From JAHFUI01 sp041485905 (GTDB lineage Bacteria > Acidobacteriota > Vicinamibacteria > Vicinamibacterales > CAVVIG01): a stretch of DNA of 57,911 nucleotides. The DNA lies in the NCBI GenBank assembly GCA_041485905.1, contig JBGPKK010000006.1, positions 1 to 57,911 on the forward strand, given 5' to 3'. Both the position numbers and the translations under genes were made by a program. This document shows positions 8,539 through 16,905 of this stretch, piece after piece (positions within the stretch are counted from its first letter, which is position 1; the number at the start of each line of letters is the position of its first letter). A model generated the notes under the pieces. The model made no database searches. It had not been told where the DNA came from and saw only the letters and a program-made list of their open reading frames with translations.

Positions 8539-9483
8539 TTACTTGAGCTGTTCGAGAGCAGTCCTCGCCTGCGCCGCCTCGGGCGACGTGGGATCGATCG
8601 CGATCACCTGCGTCATCGTCTTCCTCGCGCCCTCTTTGTCGCCCTTGCTCATCGCGATCGTGCCCAGCTTGAACAGCGGCTTGCCCCACGAGGTGTCGGC
8701 GGCGACCGCCTTCTGGTACAACCGCACGGCTTCATCCGTCTGGTTCTTGGCGACCTTGATCTCGGCGAGGTTGTAGAACACGTCCCGGTTCGCCAGAGGC
8801 GCGTCGGCGGCCCGCGTCAGCGCCTGTTCTGCGGCCTGCACGTCGCCCTTGTCCAGATTCGTCAGCGCGATGCCGACCACCGCCTTCTGATTGTCCGGCT
8901 CGATTTTCAGCAGATCGGTGTACGCCGCAAGGGCCTTGTCGTATTGCTTCAGGTTCCGATACGCCGCGGCGATCTGCAGGTTGACGACCGTCAGCGACGG
9001 CGCGACCGTCAGGATGGTTCGGTAGATTCCCACTGCGTCCTCGAACTTCTTCTGGTTGTACAGCGCGTCGGCGGCCGCGAGCTGCTGCTGAAGATCCTTC
9101 GCCGTCACGCCTTCGATGCCCGCCGGCGGCCGGACGACGGCCTTTTGCAGCGTGAAGATCAGCGGAGGATTGGGCGTCCCGGTCCGTACGATGTTCAGCT
9201 CCGTGAACTGCGATTGAAATCCAGGTGCGTCGGCGGTGAACATCCATTCGCCCCGCGCCAACCCGATGAGCGCGAAGCGCCCTTTGTCGTCGGTGGTGGC
9301 TGTGAGGGAACCCAGCGGCGCGTCAGGATTCTCAGCCCGAACCGTGGCGCCTTTGATCGGCTGACCCCCAGTGTCTTTCACGATGCCGCCGGCGCGGGCG
9401 ACCTGTGCGCCGGCTGCGCCTGCCCATCCGAGGAAGAGCGCGGCGGCGACGACGACCCGGAAGAAACCAAGACGGTGACGCAT
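8539..9483 (-). CDS. Secreted carboxypeptidase-regulatory-like / TPR protein
   Basis: 314 residues. The start at 9483 has AGGGG 8 nt upstream and begins a signal peptide (MRHRLGFFRVVVAAALFLGW) ending at GAQ; an in-frame ATG 30 nt earlier is less likely. Residues about 25-105 form a carboxypeptidase-regulatory (Ig-like) domain (GGIVKDTGGQPIKGATVRAE; GRFALIGLARGEW). The rest is a TPR array (KFEDAVGIYRTILTVAP, YDKALAAYTDLLKIEP). It is the first gene of the six-gene operon, so the promoter should lie between 9484 and 9604. It is probably a periplasmic protein-protein interaction factor. Confidence 0.82.
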   Translation of the reverse strand: MRHRLGFFRVVVAAALFLGWAGAAGAQVARAGGIVKDTGGQPIKGATVRAENPDAPLGSLTATTDDKGRFALIGLARGEWMFTADAPGFQSQFTELNIVRTGTPNPPLIFTLQKAVVRPPAGIEGVTAKDLQQQLAAADALYNQKKFEDAVGIYRTILTVAPSLTVVNLQIAAAYRNLKQYDKALAAYTDLLKIEPDNQKAVVGIALTNLDKGDVQAAEQALTRAADAPLANRDVFYNLAEIKVAKNQTDEAVRLYQKAVAADTSWGKPLFKLGTIAMSKGDKEGARKTMTQVIAIDPTSPEAAQARTALEQLK

Positions 9484-9604
9484 CTTCACACCCCTGGGAA
9501 AACTGCCCATCACAAGCTCAGTATATCTTGGATGTTCGCGCCCGCACCGCGCCGAAAGTGCAACTTCTTTTTCGTGTTTTCGTGGCTGCGCTTCGTCGGT
9601 CGAG

Positions 9605-10030
9605 CTACAGCAGCCAGGTGGGCTGGTACAGCAGGACGTAGACGAGCACGCCGGTGACCGATACGTAGAGCCAGATCGGAAGCGTCCAGCGCGCGATGCG
9701 GCGATGTTGCGGATAGCGGCCCTTCAGGCCGCGGGAGAGGGTGATGATGGCGAGCGGCAACACGGACGCGGCCAGCGTCACGTGCGTGATCAGAATCGTG
9801 AAATAGAGCGGCCGAACGAAGCCCTGCCGGGTAAACCGGACCGAACCGACCTGCGCGTGATACACGAGATAGCAAATCAGAAACAGCGACGAGGTGACGA
9901 ACGCGGCGATCATGAACCGCCGGTGCTGATTGATCCGGTGCGCCCGCATCATGAGGTAGCCGACGGTCAGCAAAATGCCGGACAGGCCGTTGAGCGTCGC
10001 GTTGACCGCGGGCAGGTCGTGGATGCTCAC
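9605..10030 (-). CDS. ctaM: DUF420 / CtaM-type cytochrome oxidase assembly protein
   Basis: 141 residues with four or five membrane helices. The family signature is visible: LPAVNATLNGLSGILLTVGY, RAHRINQHRRFMIAA and LITHVTLAASVLPLAI, with the conserved His residues that may coordinate copper or heme. DUF420 proteins (YozB/CtaM) are needed for assembly of heme-copper oxidases in Firmicutes. The gene follows the heme O synthase gene by 6 bp on the same strand, which supports this role. Confidence 0.82.
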   Translation of the reverse strand: MSIHDLPAVNATLNGLSGILLTVGYLMMRAHRINQHRRFMIAAFVTSSLFLICYLVYHAQVGSVRFTRQGFVRPLYFTILITHVTLAASVLPLAIITLSRGLKGRYPQHRRIARWTLPIWLYVSVTGVLVYVLLYQPTWLL

Positions 10031-10036
10031 GTCCCG

Positions 10037-10945
10037 CTACGCCTTGTCGAGAATCATCGCGATCCAGAGGAGCGGCAGGTAAATGATGGACGCGAAGAAG
10101 AGCGCCCGTGCGGAACTGTCGCCTCGCGCGCGCGCGAAGCGGGCGGACAGGTAGAGAAGCGCGCCGCCAAGCACGAGTGCGATCGCGAAATACGCCGGCC
10201 CGCTCACACCGATCGCGGTTGGCACCAGGCTGATCGGCACGAGCGAGGCGGCGTAGGTGACCGCCTGCCGGCCCGTGCTTCGTCCATCGGGTTCAATGAC
10301 CGGCAGCATCGGAAAGCCCGCCTTCCCGTAGTCATCTCGGTACAGCCAGGCGATGGCCATGAAGTGCGGGATCTGCCACAGGAACACGATCGCGAAGAGC
10401 GCCGCCCCTCCCATCGACAACGATCCGTGGGCGGCGGTCCATCCGATCAGCGGCGGCAGGGCGCCCGGCACCGCGCCGACCAGCGTGGCGAACGAGGAGC
10501 GGCGCTTCAACGGCGTGTAGACGATGAGATAGATGACGAGCGTCGCGGCGGCGAGCGAGGCGGCGAGCAGGTTGGCGCGCGCCGCCAGGAGGGCGAGGCC
10601 GCCGGCCGCCAGCGCGAGTCCGAAGATGCGTGCATCGGCTGGCGGGACGCGGCCGTCCGGCAGCGGACGCATCCGGGTGCGCCGCATGAGCGCATCGGTG
10701 TCGCGCTCGTACACCTGATTCAGCACGGCCGCGCCGCCGGCCACCAAGGCGGTGCCCGTCACCGCCTGCGCCATCGGCCAGAGTTGCGGCCCGCCCGGCG
10801 CGCCGAGGTAATAACCGGCCGCGCTCGTCGCGACGACGAGAAAAGTCAGGCGCGGTTTGGTGAGCGCAAAGTAGTCGGACACGCGGGTCGACCCACGGCC
10901 GACCTCGAGGGGGACGGATACGGCATCCAGGGGCGCGTCTTTCAC
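10037..10945 (-). CDS. ctaB: Heme O synthase (protoheme IX farnesyltransferase)
   Basis: 302 residues, normal for CtaB/CyoE. It transfers a farnesyl group to protoheme IX in the membrane to give heme O, the substrate of CtaA. The UbiA-family Asp-rich motif NQVYERDTDALMRRTRMRPL and the second loop YRDDYGKAGFPMLPVIEPDG are present, with about eight or nine membrane helices. The ATG overlaps the ctaA stop by 4 bp, so the two heme-modifying enzymes are translationally coupled. Confidence 0.96.
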   Translation of the reverse strand: MKDAPLDAVSVPLEVGRGSTRVSDYFALTKPRLTFLVVATSAAGYYLGAPGGPQLWPMAQAVTGTALVAGGAAVLNQVYERDTDALMRRTRMRPLPDGRVPPADARIFGLALAAGGLALLAARANLLAASLAAATLVIYLIVYTPLKRRSSFATLVGAVPGALPPLIGWTAAHGSLSMGGAALFAIVFLWQIPHFMAIAWLYRDDYGKAGFPMLPVIEPDGRSTGRQAVTYAASLVPISLVPTAIGVSGPAYFAIALVLGGALLYLSARFARARGDSSARALFFASIIYLPLLWIAMILDKA

Positions 10946-12144
10946 GTACGGGCCCCGCCGTGTGTCACCGCAGAGGACGCGGAGGTCGCAGAGCTCAGTC
11001 CCACATGTCTCGGCGTCCTCAGCGGTTGCGGCACGCGCTCGTCAGCGAACTTCCCGCGCCAGCTTCTGAGCGTCAACACGAGCGAGGTCGCGAGCACCAG
11101 CGCACCGCAGACGACGTGCACGCTGTTGATCCAGATGTCGCGCTGGCTCAGGACCGTCAGCGCTCCAAGTGTCACCTGCACGCCGACGAGCGCGAGGAGC
11201 AGCGCCGCCGGTCGGGTGAGCTCCCGGCGTTCGCCATGGCGACGCCAGATGTACGCGCACGTCGCGAGCACGCCAAGCACGACGACAAGCGCCCCGACGC
11301 GGTGCGAGAAATGAATCGCGATCTTCGGATCCCAATGCGTCGGCAGCAGATGGCCGAACATCAACGGAAAATCCGGTATCGCGAGACCCGCGCCCGTATG
11401 CCTCATCGTCGCGCCCAGCAGAATCTGGATGTAGATCAGACCGGTGGCCGTGGTGGCGGCTTTTCGAAGCGTTTCATCATTCTTATGGCTCGCGGGGCCC
11501 CACCCCCGCTCGCTGAAGACCTCGCGCTCGAGCGTAGTCTCTCGCGCTCGGGTAAGGGGCACCCGGCCGCCATCCCGCTCGCTGAAGACGCTTTCCAATG
11601 CTCGTGGGGCCCCACCCCCACTCGCCTCGCTCGCGCTTCGGCGCTCGCGAGAGCTGCGGGCGCTGCGCTCGAGCGTAGTCTCTCGCGCTCGGCTGGACCC
11701 ATAGCCGTCAATCCACCCGGGCGACGTGACGAGCGCGATCGAGACGACGAGGCAGAAGAAGATTTCCGCAAGCCCCGCATGTGCGGTGGAAATCGCCGCC
11801 GGCAGGAAAAACAGGACCGTCAGCCCACCCAACACGCCTTGTGCGATGACGGCGCCAAGCGCGGCGACGCCGAGCCACTTCATCCAGCGGCGCGGCTCCT
11901 GCAGCCACAGCCACACGGCGAGAATGATTGAGAGAAATCCGACGGTGCTGGCAATCAGTCGATGGCCGTGCTCGTAGAGGATGCCTCCGACCCACTTCGA
12001 GGGAGGGAACGTGAACATGCTCCAGCCGTACGTCGTCGGCCAGTCAGGAACGGCGAGACCCGAGGCGGTGCTCGTGACGAGGCTGCCCGCGAGCACGAGG
12101 AGCACCGTGCAGCCGGCGAGGAACTGCGCGAACCTGTGGAGCAT
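10942..12144 (-). CDS. ctaA: Heme A synthase with an in-frame repeat insertion
   Basis: 400 residues, longer than the usual 300-350. It oxidises the C8 methyl of heme O to heme A. The four His motifs of the COX15/CtaA family are present: EHGHR (59-63), STAHAG (about 120), RHTGAGLAIPDFP and HFSHRVGAL, plus SVHVVCGALV near the C-terminus. Residues about 150-220, in the loop between the fourth and fifth helices, are hydrophilic, Arg/Glu/Ser-rich and unlike the family; they are encoded by R3 repeats at 11488-11692. Reading continues in frame on both sides, so the gene is probably functional. It heads the ctaA-ctaB-ctaM group. Confidence 0.94.
   Translation of the reverse strand: MLHRFAQFLAGCTVLLVLAGSLVTSTASGLAVPDWPTTYGWSMFTFPPSKWVGGILYEHGHRLIASTVGFLSIILAVWLWLQEPRRWMKWLGVAALGAVIAQGVLGGLTVLFFLPAAISTAHAGLAEIFFCLVVSIALVTSPGWIDGYGSSRARETTLERSARSSRERRSASEASGGGAPRALESVFSERDGGRVPLTRARETTLEREVFSERGWGPASHKNDETLRKAATTATGLIYIQILLGATMRHTGAGLAIPDFPLMFGHLLPTHWDPKIAIHFSHRVGALVVVLGVLATCAYIWRRHGERRELTRPAALLLALVGVQVTLGALTVLSQRDIWINSVHVVCGALVLATSLVLTLRSWRGKFADERVPQPLRTPRHVGLSSATSASSAVTHGGART
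11488..11692. repeat. R3 GC-rich repeats (two diverged copies) inside ctaA
   Basis: Copy one (11488-11551) contains GGGGCCCC, CGCTCGAGCG and CTCTCGCGCTCGG. Copy two (about 11568-11692) repeats the same blocks with an extra diverged insert. The same blocks occur at 13121-13248 and 28659-28683. The total length keeps the reading frame of ctaA. Confidence 0.85.
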
Positions 12145-12149
12145 TTGTG

Positions 12150-12249
12150 TCTGGTGGGTCAGGCGAGTCTGGCAGGTCCGGCAGGTTGGTCGGGTAGCTG
12201 AGATAAGCGACCCACCTGGCCTACCCGACCCGCCTGGCCTACCCGACCT
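12150..12249. repeat. Intergenic short-unit inverted repeat array
   Basis: The left part has units like TCTGGCAGG and TCCGGCAGG. The right part has CGACCCACCTGGCCTACC followed by CGACCCGCCTGGCCTACC. The two halves are partly complementary (GGTCGGGTAG against CTACCCGACC), so a large hairpin can form between the cupredoxin gene and ctaA. Confidence 0.7.
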
Positions 12250-12260
12250 CTGGCCGGCGT

Positions 12261-13058
12261 TCAGTCCGTCGCCGACGCGCCGGCTGGTGCTTTGAACGTG
12301 AAATTGACTTCCTTGGTCTCTTTCTGGCCGAGCGTCACGCTCTGCGTCATGGCGCCGAGCTTTTCATGCCACGCCTCGATCGTGTAGGTGCCGGGCGGCA
12401 ACGACTTCAGCTCGAACTTGCCGTCCTTGTCGGTGGTCGCGAAATACGGATGGTCGAGCACGCCGATGTACGCGTTCATCCAGCCGTGCACGTCGCACTT
12501 GAAAGGCACCATGACCTCCTTCGCGGTGAAGGTGTGGGTCGTCTTCATTCCCTGGATCGGCTGCCCGGTGTTGAATTCCTGATTGTTCTTGGGGAGCGCA
12601 TGGATGTTGTGCAGCGTCGGATCGCTGTTGAGGATCTCGAGCGGCTGGCCGACGCGGATGCCGAACACGTGCGGATGATAGCGGCAGTCGTGCTGATCGA
12701 TCTTTGCCGGCTCCGTCGGCGTGTCGTAGATGTAGTTGCCGAGACCGTCCTTCACGTACACGAACACATTCGCCAGATGTCCGTCGCTGACGGAGTAGGT
12801 TGCCTGGAACTGCGGGCTCGTGTTGGCCTTGACGCAGACCGGATCCGCGTTCATTCTGATCGGCTCGTTCTTCGGCGCGGTACCCTCGAGCATCGCCATG
12901 CCCTTGACGTCGCCCGCAGTGGATGTGTCGACCTTGGAGGCCGCGGGGGTCCCCGCCGGTACCGAGGGTTCCGCTGATTTGCTGCCGCCCCCGCATGCGA
13001 CGAGCGACGCGGCGAGCGCCAGACCGAACGTGGTGACCCAGATGCTGCTTGGACGCAT
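12261..13058 (-). CDS. Cupredoxin-like lipoprotein with carboxypeptidase-regulatory tail
   Basis: 265 residues. A lipoprotein signal ends at LVAC with lipidated Cys22. The central domain resembles plastocyanin-type copper proteins: candidate ligands are His in NSDPTLHNIHALP and the cluster FKCDVHGWM (Cys, His, Met), which would form a type 1 or CuA-like site. The C-terminal part (GKFELKSLPPGTYTIEAWHE) is a carboxypeptidase-regulatory fold. It lies just upstream of ctaA on the same strand, so a role as electron carrier or copper donor to the terminal oxidase is plausible; this is inference from motif and position. No heme motif is present. Confidence 0.75.
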   Translation of the reverse strand: MRPSSIWVTTFGLALAASLVACGGGSKSAEPSVPAGTPAASKVDTSTAGDVKGMAMLEGTAPKNEPIRMNADPVCVKANTSPQFQATYSVSDGHLANVFVYVKDGLGNYIYDTPTEPAKIDQHDCRYHPHVFGIRVGQPLEILNSDPTLHNIHALPKNNQEFNTGQPIQGMKTTHTFTAKEVMVPFKCDVHGWMNAYIGVLDHPYFATTDKDGKFELKSLPPGTYTIEAWHEKLGAMTQSVTLGQKETKEVNFTFKAPAGASATD

Positions 13059-13120
13059 TGAATTCTCCTCAAGAAGAGCGCAAAAAACGCAAATTAGACC
13101 GACCTTTAATCATACCTTAT

Positions 13121-13248
13121 GCGCGTGGGGCCCCACCCCCACGCGCTAAAGACCTCGCGCTCGAGCGTAGACTCTCGCGCTCGGGTGAATGCTCCGGCCC
13201 CACCTCCGCGTAAAGACCTCGCGCTCGAGCGTAGACTCTCGCGCTCGG
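13121..13248. repeat. R3 GC-rich repeats, intergenic pair
   Basis: Two head-to-tail copies (13121-13184 and about 13193-13248) share GACCTCGCGCTCGAGCGTAG and ACTCTCGCGCTCGG. They end at the stop codon of the M23 peptidase gene. This is the intergenic form of the element found inside ctaA. Confidence 0.85.
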
Positions 13249-14658
13249 CTACTGTCCGGCTTCGCGCAGTTTTCGCTCGACGCGATCTTCGATCCAGTGC
13301 GAATCCCACCATTCGACCGGATTCACCGGATGACCGTTGACGAGCATCGTGAAGTGCAGGTGATCCCCGCCCGCCAGTCCCGTCATGCCGCTTCGCCCGA
13401 TCGTCTGGCCTTTGGTGACCGTGTCGCCGACTTTCACCTCGAACGCCGACAGATGGCCGTACAGCGACTGCACGCCCATGCCGTGATCGAGGATCACGCA
13501 GTTGCCGTAGATGCCGAGCCAGCTCGCGTGCAGGACCGTGCCGTTATTGGCCGCGACGACCGCCACGTTGCTGGTGACGGCGAGATCGAAGCCGAGATGG
13601 ACCTGCCGATCGACTTCCCTGCCCTTGTAGAAATAGGTCCGCTGATCGGCAAACGACGCTTCGACCTGCGAGTTGCCGAGCTGCACGAACGGGCCGTTCC
13701 ACAACCGCATCGGTGAGCTCTTCGCTGCGAGGGCCGAGATTTCGTCGGTGTTGATCTTGCGCAGCTCGCCGTTGATCTTGAGAAACGCCGGCAGCATGTC
13801 GTCGCCGGCGGCCGGCGGCGTCGTCTTCAGCTCCGGCGAATGCGCCAGGATCTCCGGCACCACGCGGTTCAGGAACTTGTCATCGAGCTCGATGTGGCTC
13901 TTCTTGAACGGCTTCTCGAACACCTTGTCGACGAAGGTGGCCCGTGTCTCGTTACCGGCCTCGTCACGGGCGAAGGCGACGATGGGCGCGTTCAGTTTTT
14001 GATCGTAGAGGAGCGCGAAGAATGCGACCTTGAGCCCGGCATCAATGCTGCCAGGGCCGCCAGGGCCGCCGCCTGCCGCACCCACTTCAGCACGCGCGAA
14101 GCCCGGATATTCGACGTCTCCGACACGCACGCCCGATTGCACGTCGGTCGGCGTCGCTCGGTACACGACCATTTCCGATCCGCCGTGGTTGACGTAGTGA
14201 TGCGTGGACAGTGCGGCGATGCGCGGAGGTTCGAGACGGACCTGGATGTCCCTGCTGGTTGTCGCGGACACCGTCCGCAGTCCCAGAAACGACGGGCGCG
14301 CCGCCGTGACGACGATGCGCGCGGCGCCCGCCTGCAGTTGCGGAACGCTCTGCTTGCCGAACGGCCGCGACACCCGCAGGCGGTTCGGCTCGGTCGGGGC
14401 GACGGTCCCTGCCTGGCCGCGATCGAGCCTGGAGATGTCGAAGAGCGGCGTCGTCCGGCCGTTTTGTTCGAGCGTGATGGTCAGGGCCGTGAATCGCGCG
14501 TTGGGCGCTTCGGCCGTGACCTCCAGCGTTCCGCTCTGACCGACGACGCGTTCGGGTTTGTCGATCGTCAGACGTGGAGGTGCGGCGCGGCCGGCGACGA
14601 CGTACGCGCCACAGAAGCTCAGGAGCGCGAGGACGACGAGCGCAGCGAGCCAACGCAT
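13249..14658 (-). CDS. M23-family (LytM-type) peptidase, membrane anchored
   Basis: 469 residues. The second of two ATGs (14658) is preferred because a GGAG precedes it. A single N-terminal membrane segment (LAALVVLALLSFCGAYVVAG) is followed by beta-rich domains and a C-terminal LytM domain. Zinc ligands are visible as HLGFD (first His/Asp) and DHLHF (HxH), with the typical LYGHLSAFEVKVGDTVTKGQ strand between them. M23 enzymes are zinc endopeptidases that cut peptidoglycan cross-bridges. It is divergent from the tRNA-Glu gene. Confidence 0.9.
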   Translation of the reverse strand: MRWLAALVVLALLSFCGAYVVAGRAAPPRLTIDKPERVVGQSGTLEVTAEAPNARFTALTITLEQNGRTTPLFDISRLDRGQAGTVAPTEPNRLRVSRPFGKQSVPQLQAGAARIVVTAARPSFLGLRTVSATTSRDIQVRLEPPRIAALSTHHYVNHGGSEMVVYRATPTDVQSGVRVGDVEYPGFARAEVGAAGGGPGGPGSIDAGLKVAFFALLYDQKLNAPIVAFARDEAGNETRATFVDKVFEKPFKKSHIELDDKFLNRVVPEILAHSPELKTTPPAAGDDMLPAFLKINGELRKINTDEISALAAKSSPMRLWNGPFVQLGNSQVEASFADQRTYFYKGREVDRQVHLGFDLAVTSNVAVVAANNGTVLHASWLGIYGNCVILDHGMGVQSLYGHLSAFEVKVGDTVTKGQTIGRSGMTGLAGGDHLHFTMLVNGHPVNPVEWWDSHWIEDRVERKLREAGQ

Positions 14659-14708
14659 GGACTCCATAATACAAAGTTTGGTACAATTAAGGGTTCTCGT
14701 CGGTACGT

Positions 14709-14783
14709 GGCGGTATCGTCTAGGGGTCAGGACACGTGGTTCTCAGCCACGGGACCGGGGTTCGATTCCCCGTACCGCTACCA
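14709..14783 (+). tRNA. tRNA-Glu (anticodon CTC)
   Basis: A cloverleaf can be drawn. The acceptor arm is GGCGGTA/TACCGCT with a terminal G-U pair. The D arm starts GTCTAGGGG. The anticodon stem CGTGG/CCACG encloses the loop TTCTCAG, giving anticodon CTC. The T arm is CGGGGTTCGATTCCCCG. Discriminator A and CCA are encoded (CCA at 14781-14783). A TACAAT hexamer at 14682-14687 could be its -10 box. Confidence 0.95.
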
Positions 14784-14924
14784 GATAAGTTGGTAAGCCG
14801 GCCACACCTGCGAGCAGGTGCCCGATCGAGGCTTCCCCTGGGGCGTCGCCTGCGGGCGCATCTCACGCTCCACCTCCTCACCACTTCTCGAGCACCCGTT
14901 ATATGATTTGCGGCTCGCATACAC

Positions 14925-15695
14925 ATGGCTCCGATCGTCAAAGTCAGCGTCGTGATCCCGGCCTATAATGAGGCGCGCCGGATCGCCGCGACCATCCACG
15001 ACGCGCAGAGCTATTTCGAGAGCCGGAATCTCGCGTACGAGATAGTCGTATCCGCCGAGGGCACCGACGGAACACGCGAAGTGGCTGCGGCCCTGGGCCG
15101 CAACAATCCGGCAATCACCGTGATCGGAAGCCCGGCCCGGCGCGGCAAGGGGCGCGGCATCCGGGAAACGATCCGGCTGACGACCGGCGATATCGTCGGC
15201 TTCGTGGACGCTGACCACAAGACGCCGATGCGGGCGTTCGACGACTTCGCCGTCCTGCTGCAGCAGGGTTACGACCTGGTCATCGGATCGCGGGGATTGC
15301 CGGGCGCGGTCATCGAGCGTCCTCAGCCGTTACACCGCCGTATCGGCTCGCGCGGGTTCGCGCTCTTCATGCACGCGGTCGTCGGCCTTCGAGACTATTC
15401 GGATACGCAGTGCGGCTTCAAGTTCTTCCGCCGTCAGATCGCGATCGATCTTTTTTCACGTCAACGGATCGACGGGTACATGTTCGACGTCGAAATCCTG
15501 TACCTTGCCAGCAAGGCGGGCTACCGGATCGGGCAGGTGCCCGTCCAATGGCGCGACGACGGCGACAGCCGGCTCCAGTTGGTGATGGGAAACGCCAGGA
15601 ACTTCGCCGACATTCTCCGGATCCGGTTCGGCGCGTGTCCCGCCGCCGCGGCGCCCGAGAGCGACCGCGTCCGCTCGGGCGAAGTCGCCCCGTGA
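14925..15695 (+). CDS. Family 2 glycosyltransferase, dolichyl/polyprenyl-phosphate glycosyltransferase type
   Basis: 256 residues. The GT-A fold starts at once (KVSVVIPAYNEARRIAATI), with the metal-binding motif FVDADHKTP (DxD type) and the ALG5/DPM-like DTQCGFKFFRR and DVEILYLASKAGY segments. Such enzymes move a sugar from a nucleotide to polyprenyl phosphate on the cytoplasmic face. It has no C-terminal membrane helices. It is the first of five overlapping genes; the next starts on a GTG inside its TGA. The two GT-C-like proteins downstream could use the lipid-linked sugar it makes. Confidence 0.88.
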   Translation: MAPIVKVSVVIPAYNEARRIAATIHDAQSYFESRNLAYEIVVSAEGTDGTREVAAALGRNNPAITVIGSPARRGKGRGIRETIRLTTGDIVGFVDADHKTPMRAFDDFAVLLQQGYDLVIGSRGLPGAVIERPQPLHRRIGSRGFALFMHAVVGLRDYSDTQCGFKFFRRQIAIDLFSRQRIDGYMFDVEILYLASKAGYRIGQVPVQWRDDGDSRLQLVMGNARNFADILRIRFGACPAAAAPESDRVRSGEVAP

Positions 15696-16453
15696 CCAGC
15701 CGGGCGACGGCCAATCAGCGCGCGCGCTGGCCCAAGACATTCGACGCCCTCACGCCCGAGCAGGAGCGCATCCGCGACGATTTCATGAAGCGGTGGCTGG
15801 AGGTGCTGCCACAGCGGTATGGGGCGATCGAGCGGTTCAACCACAGGTACCCGATCCAGGCGTGGGCTCGGCATGGCCGCTCACACGAGGAGGGACGCGT
15901 TCGTACGCTGGAGATCGGCGCTGGTCTTGGCGCCCACATCGGCTACGAGGATCTCTCGCATCAGGATTATCACGTGCTCGAGATGCGGCAGAACCTGGTC
16001 AGTGTGCTCCGGCAGCGCTACCCGGCGGTCCACGCAGTCCTGGGCAATGCCGAGGAGTCGATGCCATTTGTAGATCAGTACTTTCACCGCATCGTCATCG
16101 TTCACGTGCTCGAGCATCTGTGCAACCTGCCGCGCGCGCTTGCGGAGATCGACCGGGTGCTCGGGCCATCCGGAGCGCTTTGTGTCGTCGCGCCGTGCGA
16201 AGGGAGCCTTGCGTATTCGCTGGCCCGCCGGATCTCGGCGCAGCGTATTTTCGAGAAGACGTACCGCACACCCTACGCGTGGTTCATCGAGCGTGAACAC
16301 GTGAATACGTACGACGAGGTTCGGAACGAACTGGCCAGAAGATTCCGGATCGTCGAAGAGGTGCGCTGGCCCCTGCCGGGTCTTCCGCTCGCCATGAACC
16401 TCGTCGTTGGACTGACGATGGTCCGACGAACACGGGCTGGAGCCGCCGGATGA
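15692..16453 (+). CDS. SAM-dependent methyltransferase (class I)
   Basis: 253 residues from a GTG at 15692 that overlaps the TGA of the glycosyltransferase gene. Motif I is TLEIGAGLGAHIGYE, motif II ends the strand at YHVLEMRQ, and FHRIVIVHVLEHLCNLPRAL with LGPSGALCVVAPCEG are the later class I motifs (methyltransf_11 type). The substrate cannot be read from sequence; from context it may methylate a sugar or polyprenyl-linked intermediate. It overlaps the next gene by 4 bp. Confidence 0.82.
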   Translation: MTSRATANQRARWPKTFDALTPEQERIRDDFMKRWLEVLPQRYGAIERFNHRYPIQAWARHGRSHEEGRVRTLEIGAGLGAHIGYEDLSHQDYHVLEMRQNLVSVLRQRYPAVHAVLGNAEESMPFVDQYFHRIVIVHVLEHLCNLPRALAEIDRVLGPSGALCVVAPCEGSLAYSLARRISAQRIFEKTYRTPYAWFIEREHVNTYDEVRNELARRFRIVEEVRWPLPGLPLAMNLVVGLTMVRRTRAGAAG

Positions 16454-16905
16454 TCGGCGTCCCGTGGCGAGTCCTCTTCCGGATTCGCGTGCTGCTCGCG
16501 GCAGCCTTTCTCCTCTGGGCCGGCCTCAGTGCTGGCATGCGGCCCTTTCTTGCGGATTGGCGATCGTCGGCTGCCAAGGGCGATCGAGCGGACATTATTT
16601 CGCGTGAAGCGACACGATTTGCGCTTCTGGTCGGATCGCTGCCGGCTGGAGGAACTGTCGGATACCTGCCGACGGACCATTGGCCGGCCGCAGACGACGT
16701 GCGCCGCTTCTACCTGGCCGAGTACGCGTTGACGCCGAGGATCGTCGTGATCGGAACGGCCCCCGAATTTGTCATCGTGGTTCCCGAAGCCTCGGTCGAA
16801 GATGGTGAGAGCGTGGGGACCGCGGCTCGCGATCCTCGACTTGCCGGGTTCGTGCTGTACCAGCGCTTCAGCAACGGCGTGCGAATCTTCAGGCGGTTCG
16901 CGTGA
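16450..16905 (+). CDS. Small membrane-anchored protein of unknown function
   Basis: 151 residues with one N-terminal helix (VLLAAAFLLWAGLSAGM) and a soluble domain (GGTVGYLPTDHWPAADDVRRFYLAEYAL; TPRIVVIGTAPEFVIVVPE). I do not recognise a family. Start and stop overlap both neighbours (ATGA, GTGA), so it belongs to the glycosylation operon and its product is probably coupled to the GT-C-like proteins. Confidence 0.72.
   Translation: MIGVPWRVLFRIRVLLAAAFLLWAGLSAGMRPFLADWRSSAAKGDRADIISREATRFALLVGSLPAGGTVGYLPTDHWPAADDVRRFYLAEYALTPRIVVIGTAPEFVIVVPEASVEDGESVGTAARDPRLAGFVLYQRFSNGVRIFRRFA

Noticed and set aside
14784..14924. A second tRNA or RNA gene after tRNA-Glu
   Set aside because: Only a short hairpin (CACCTGCGAGCAGGTG) is seen, with no cloverleaf.
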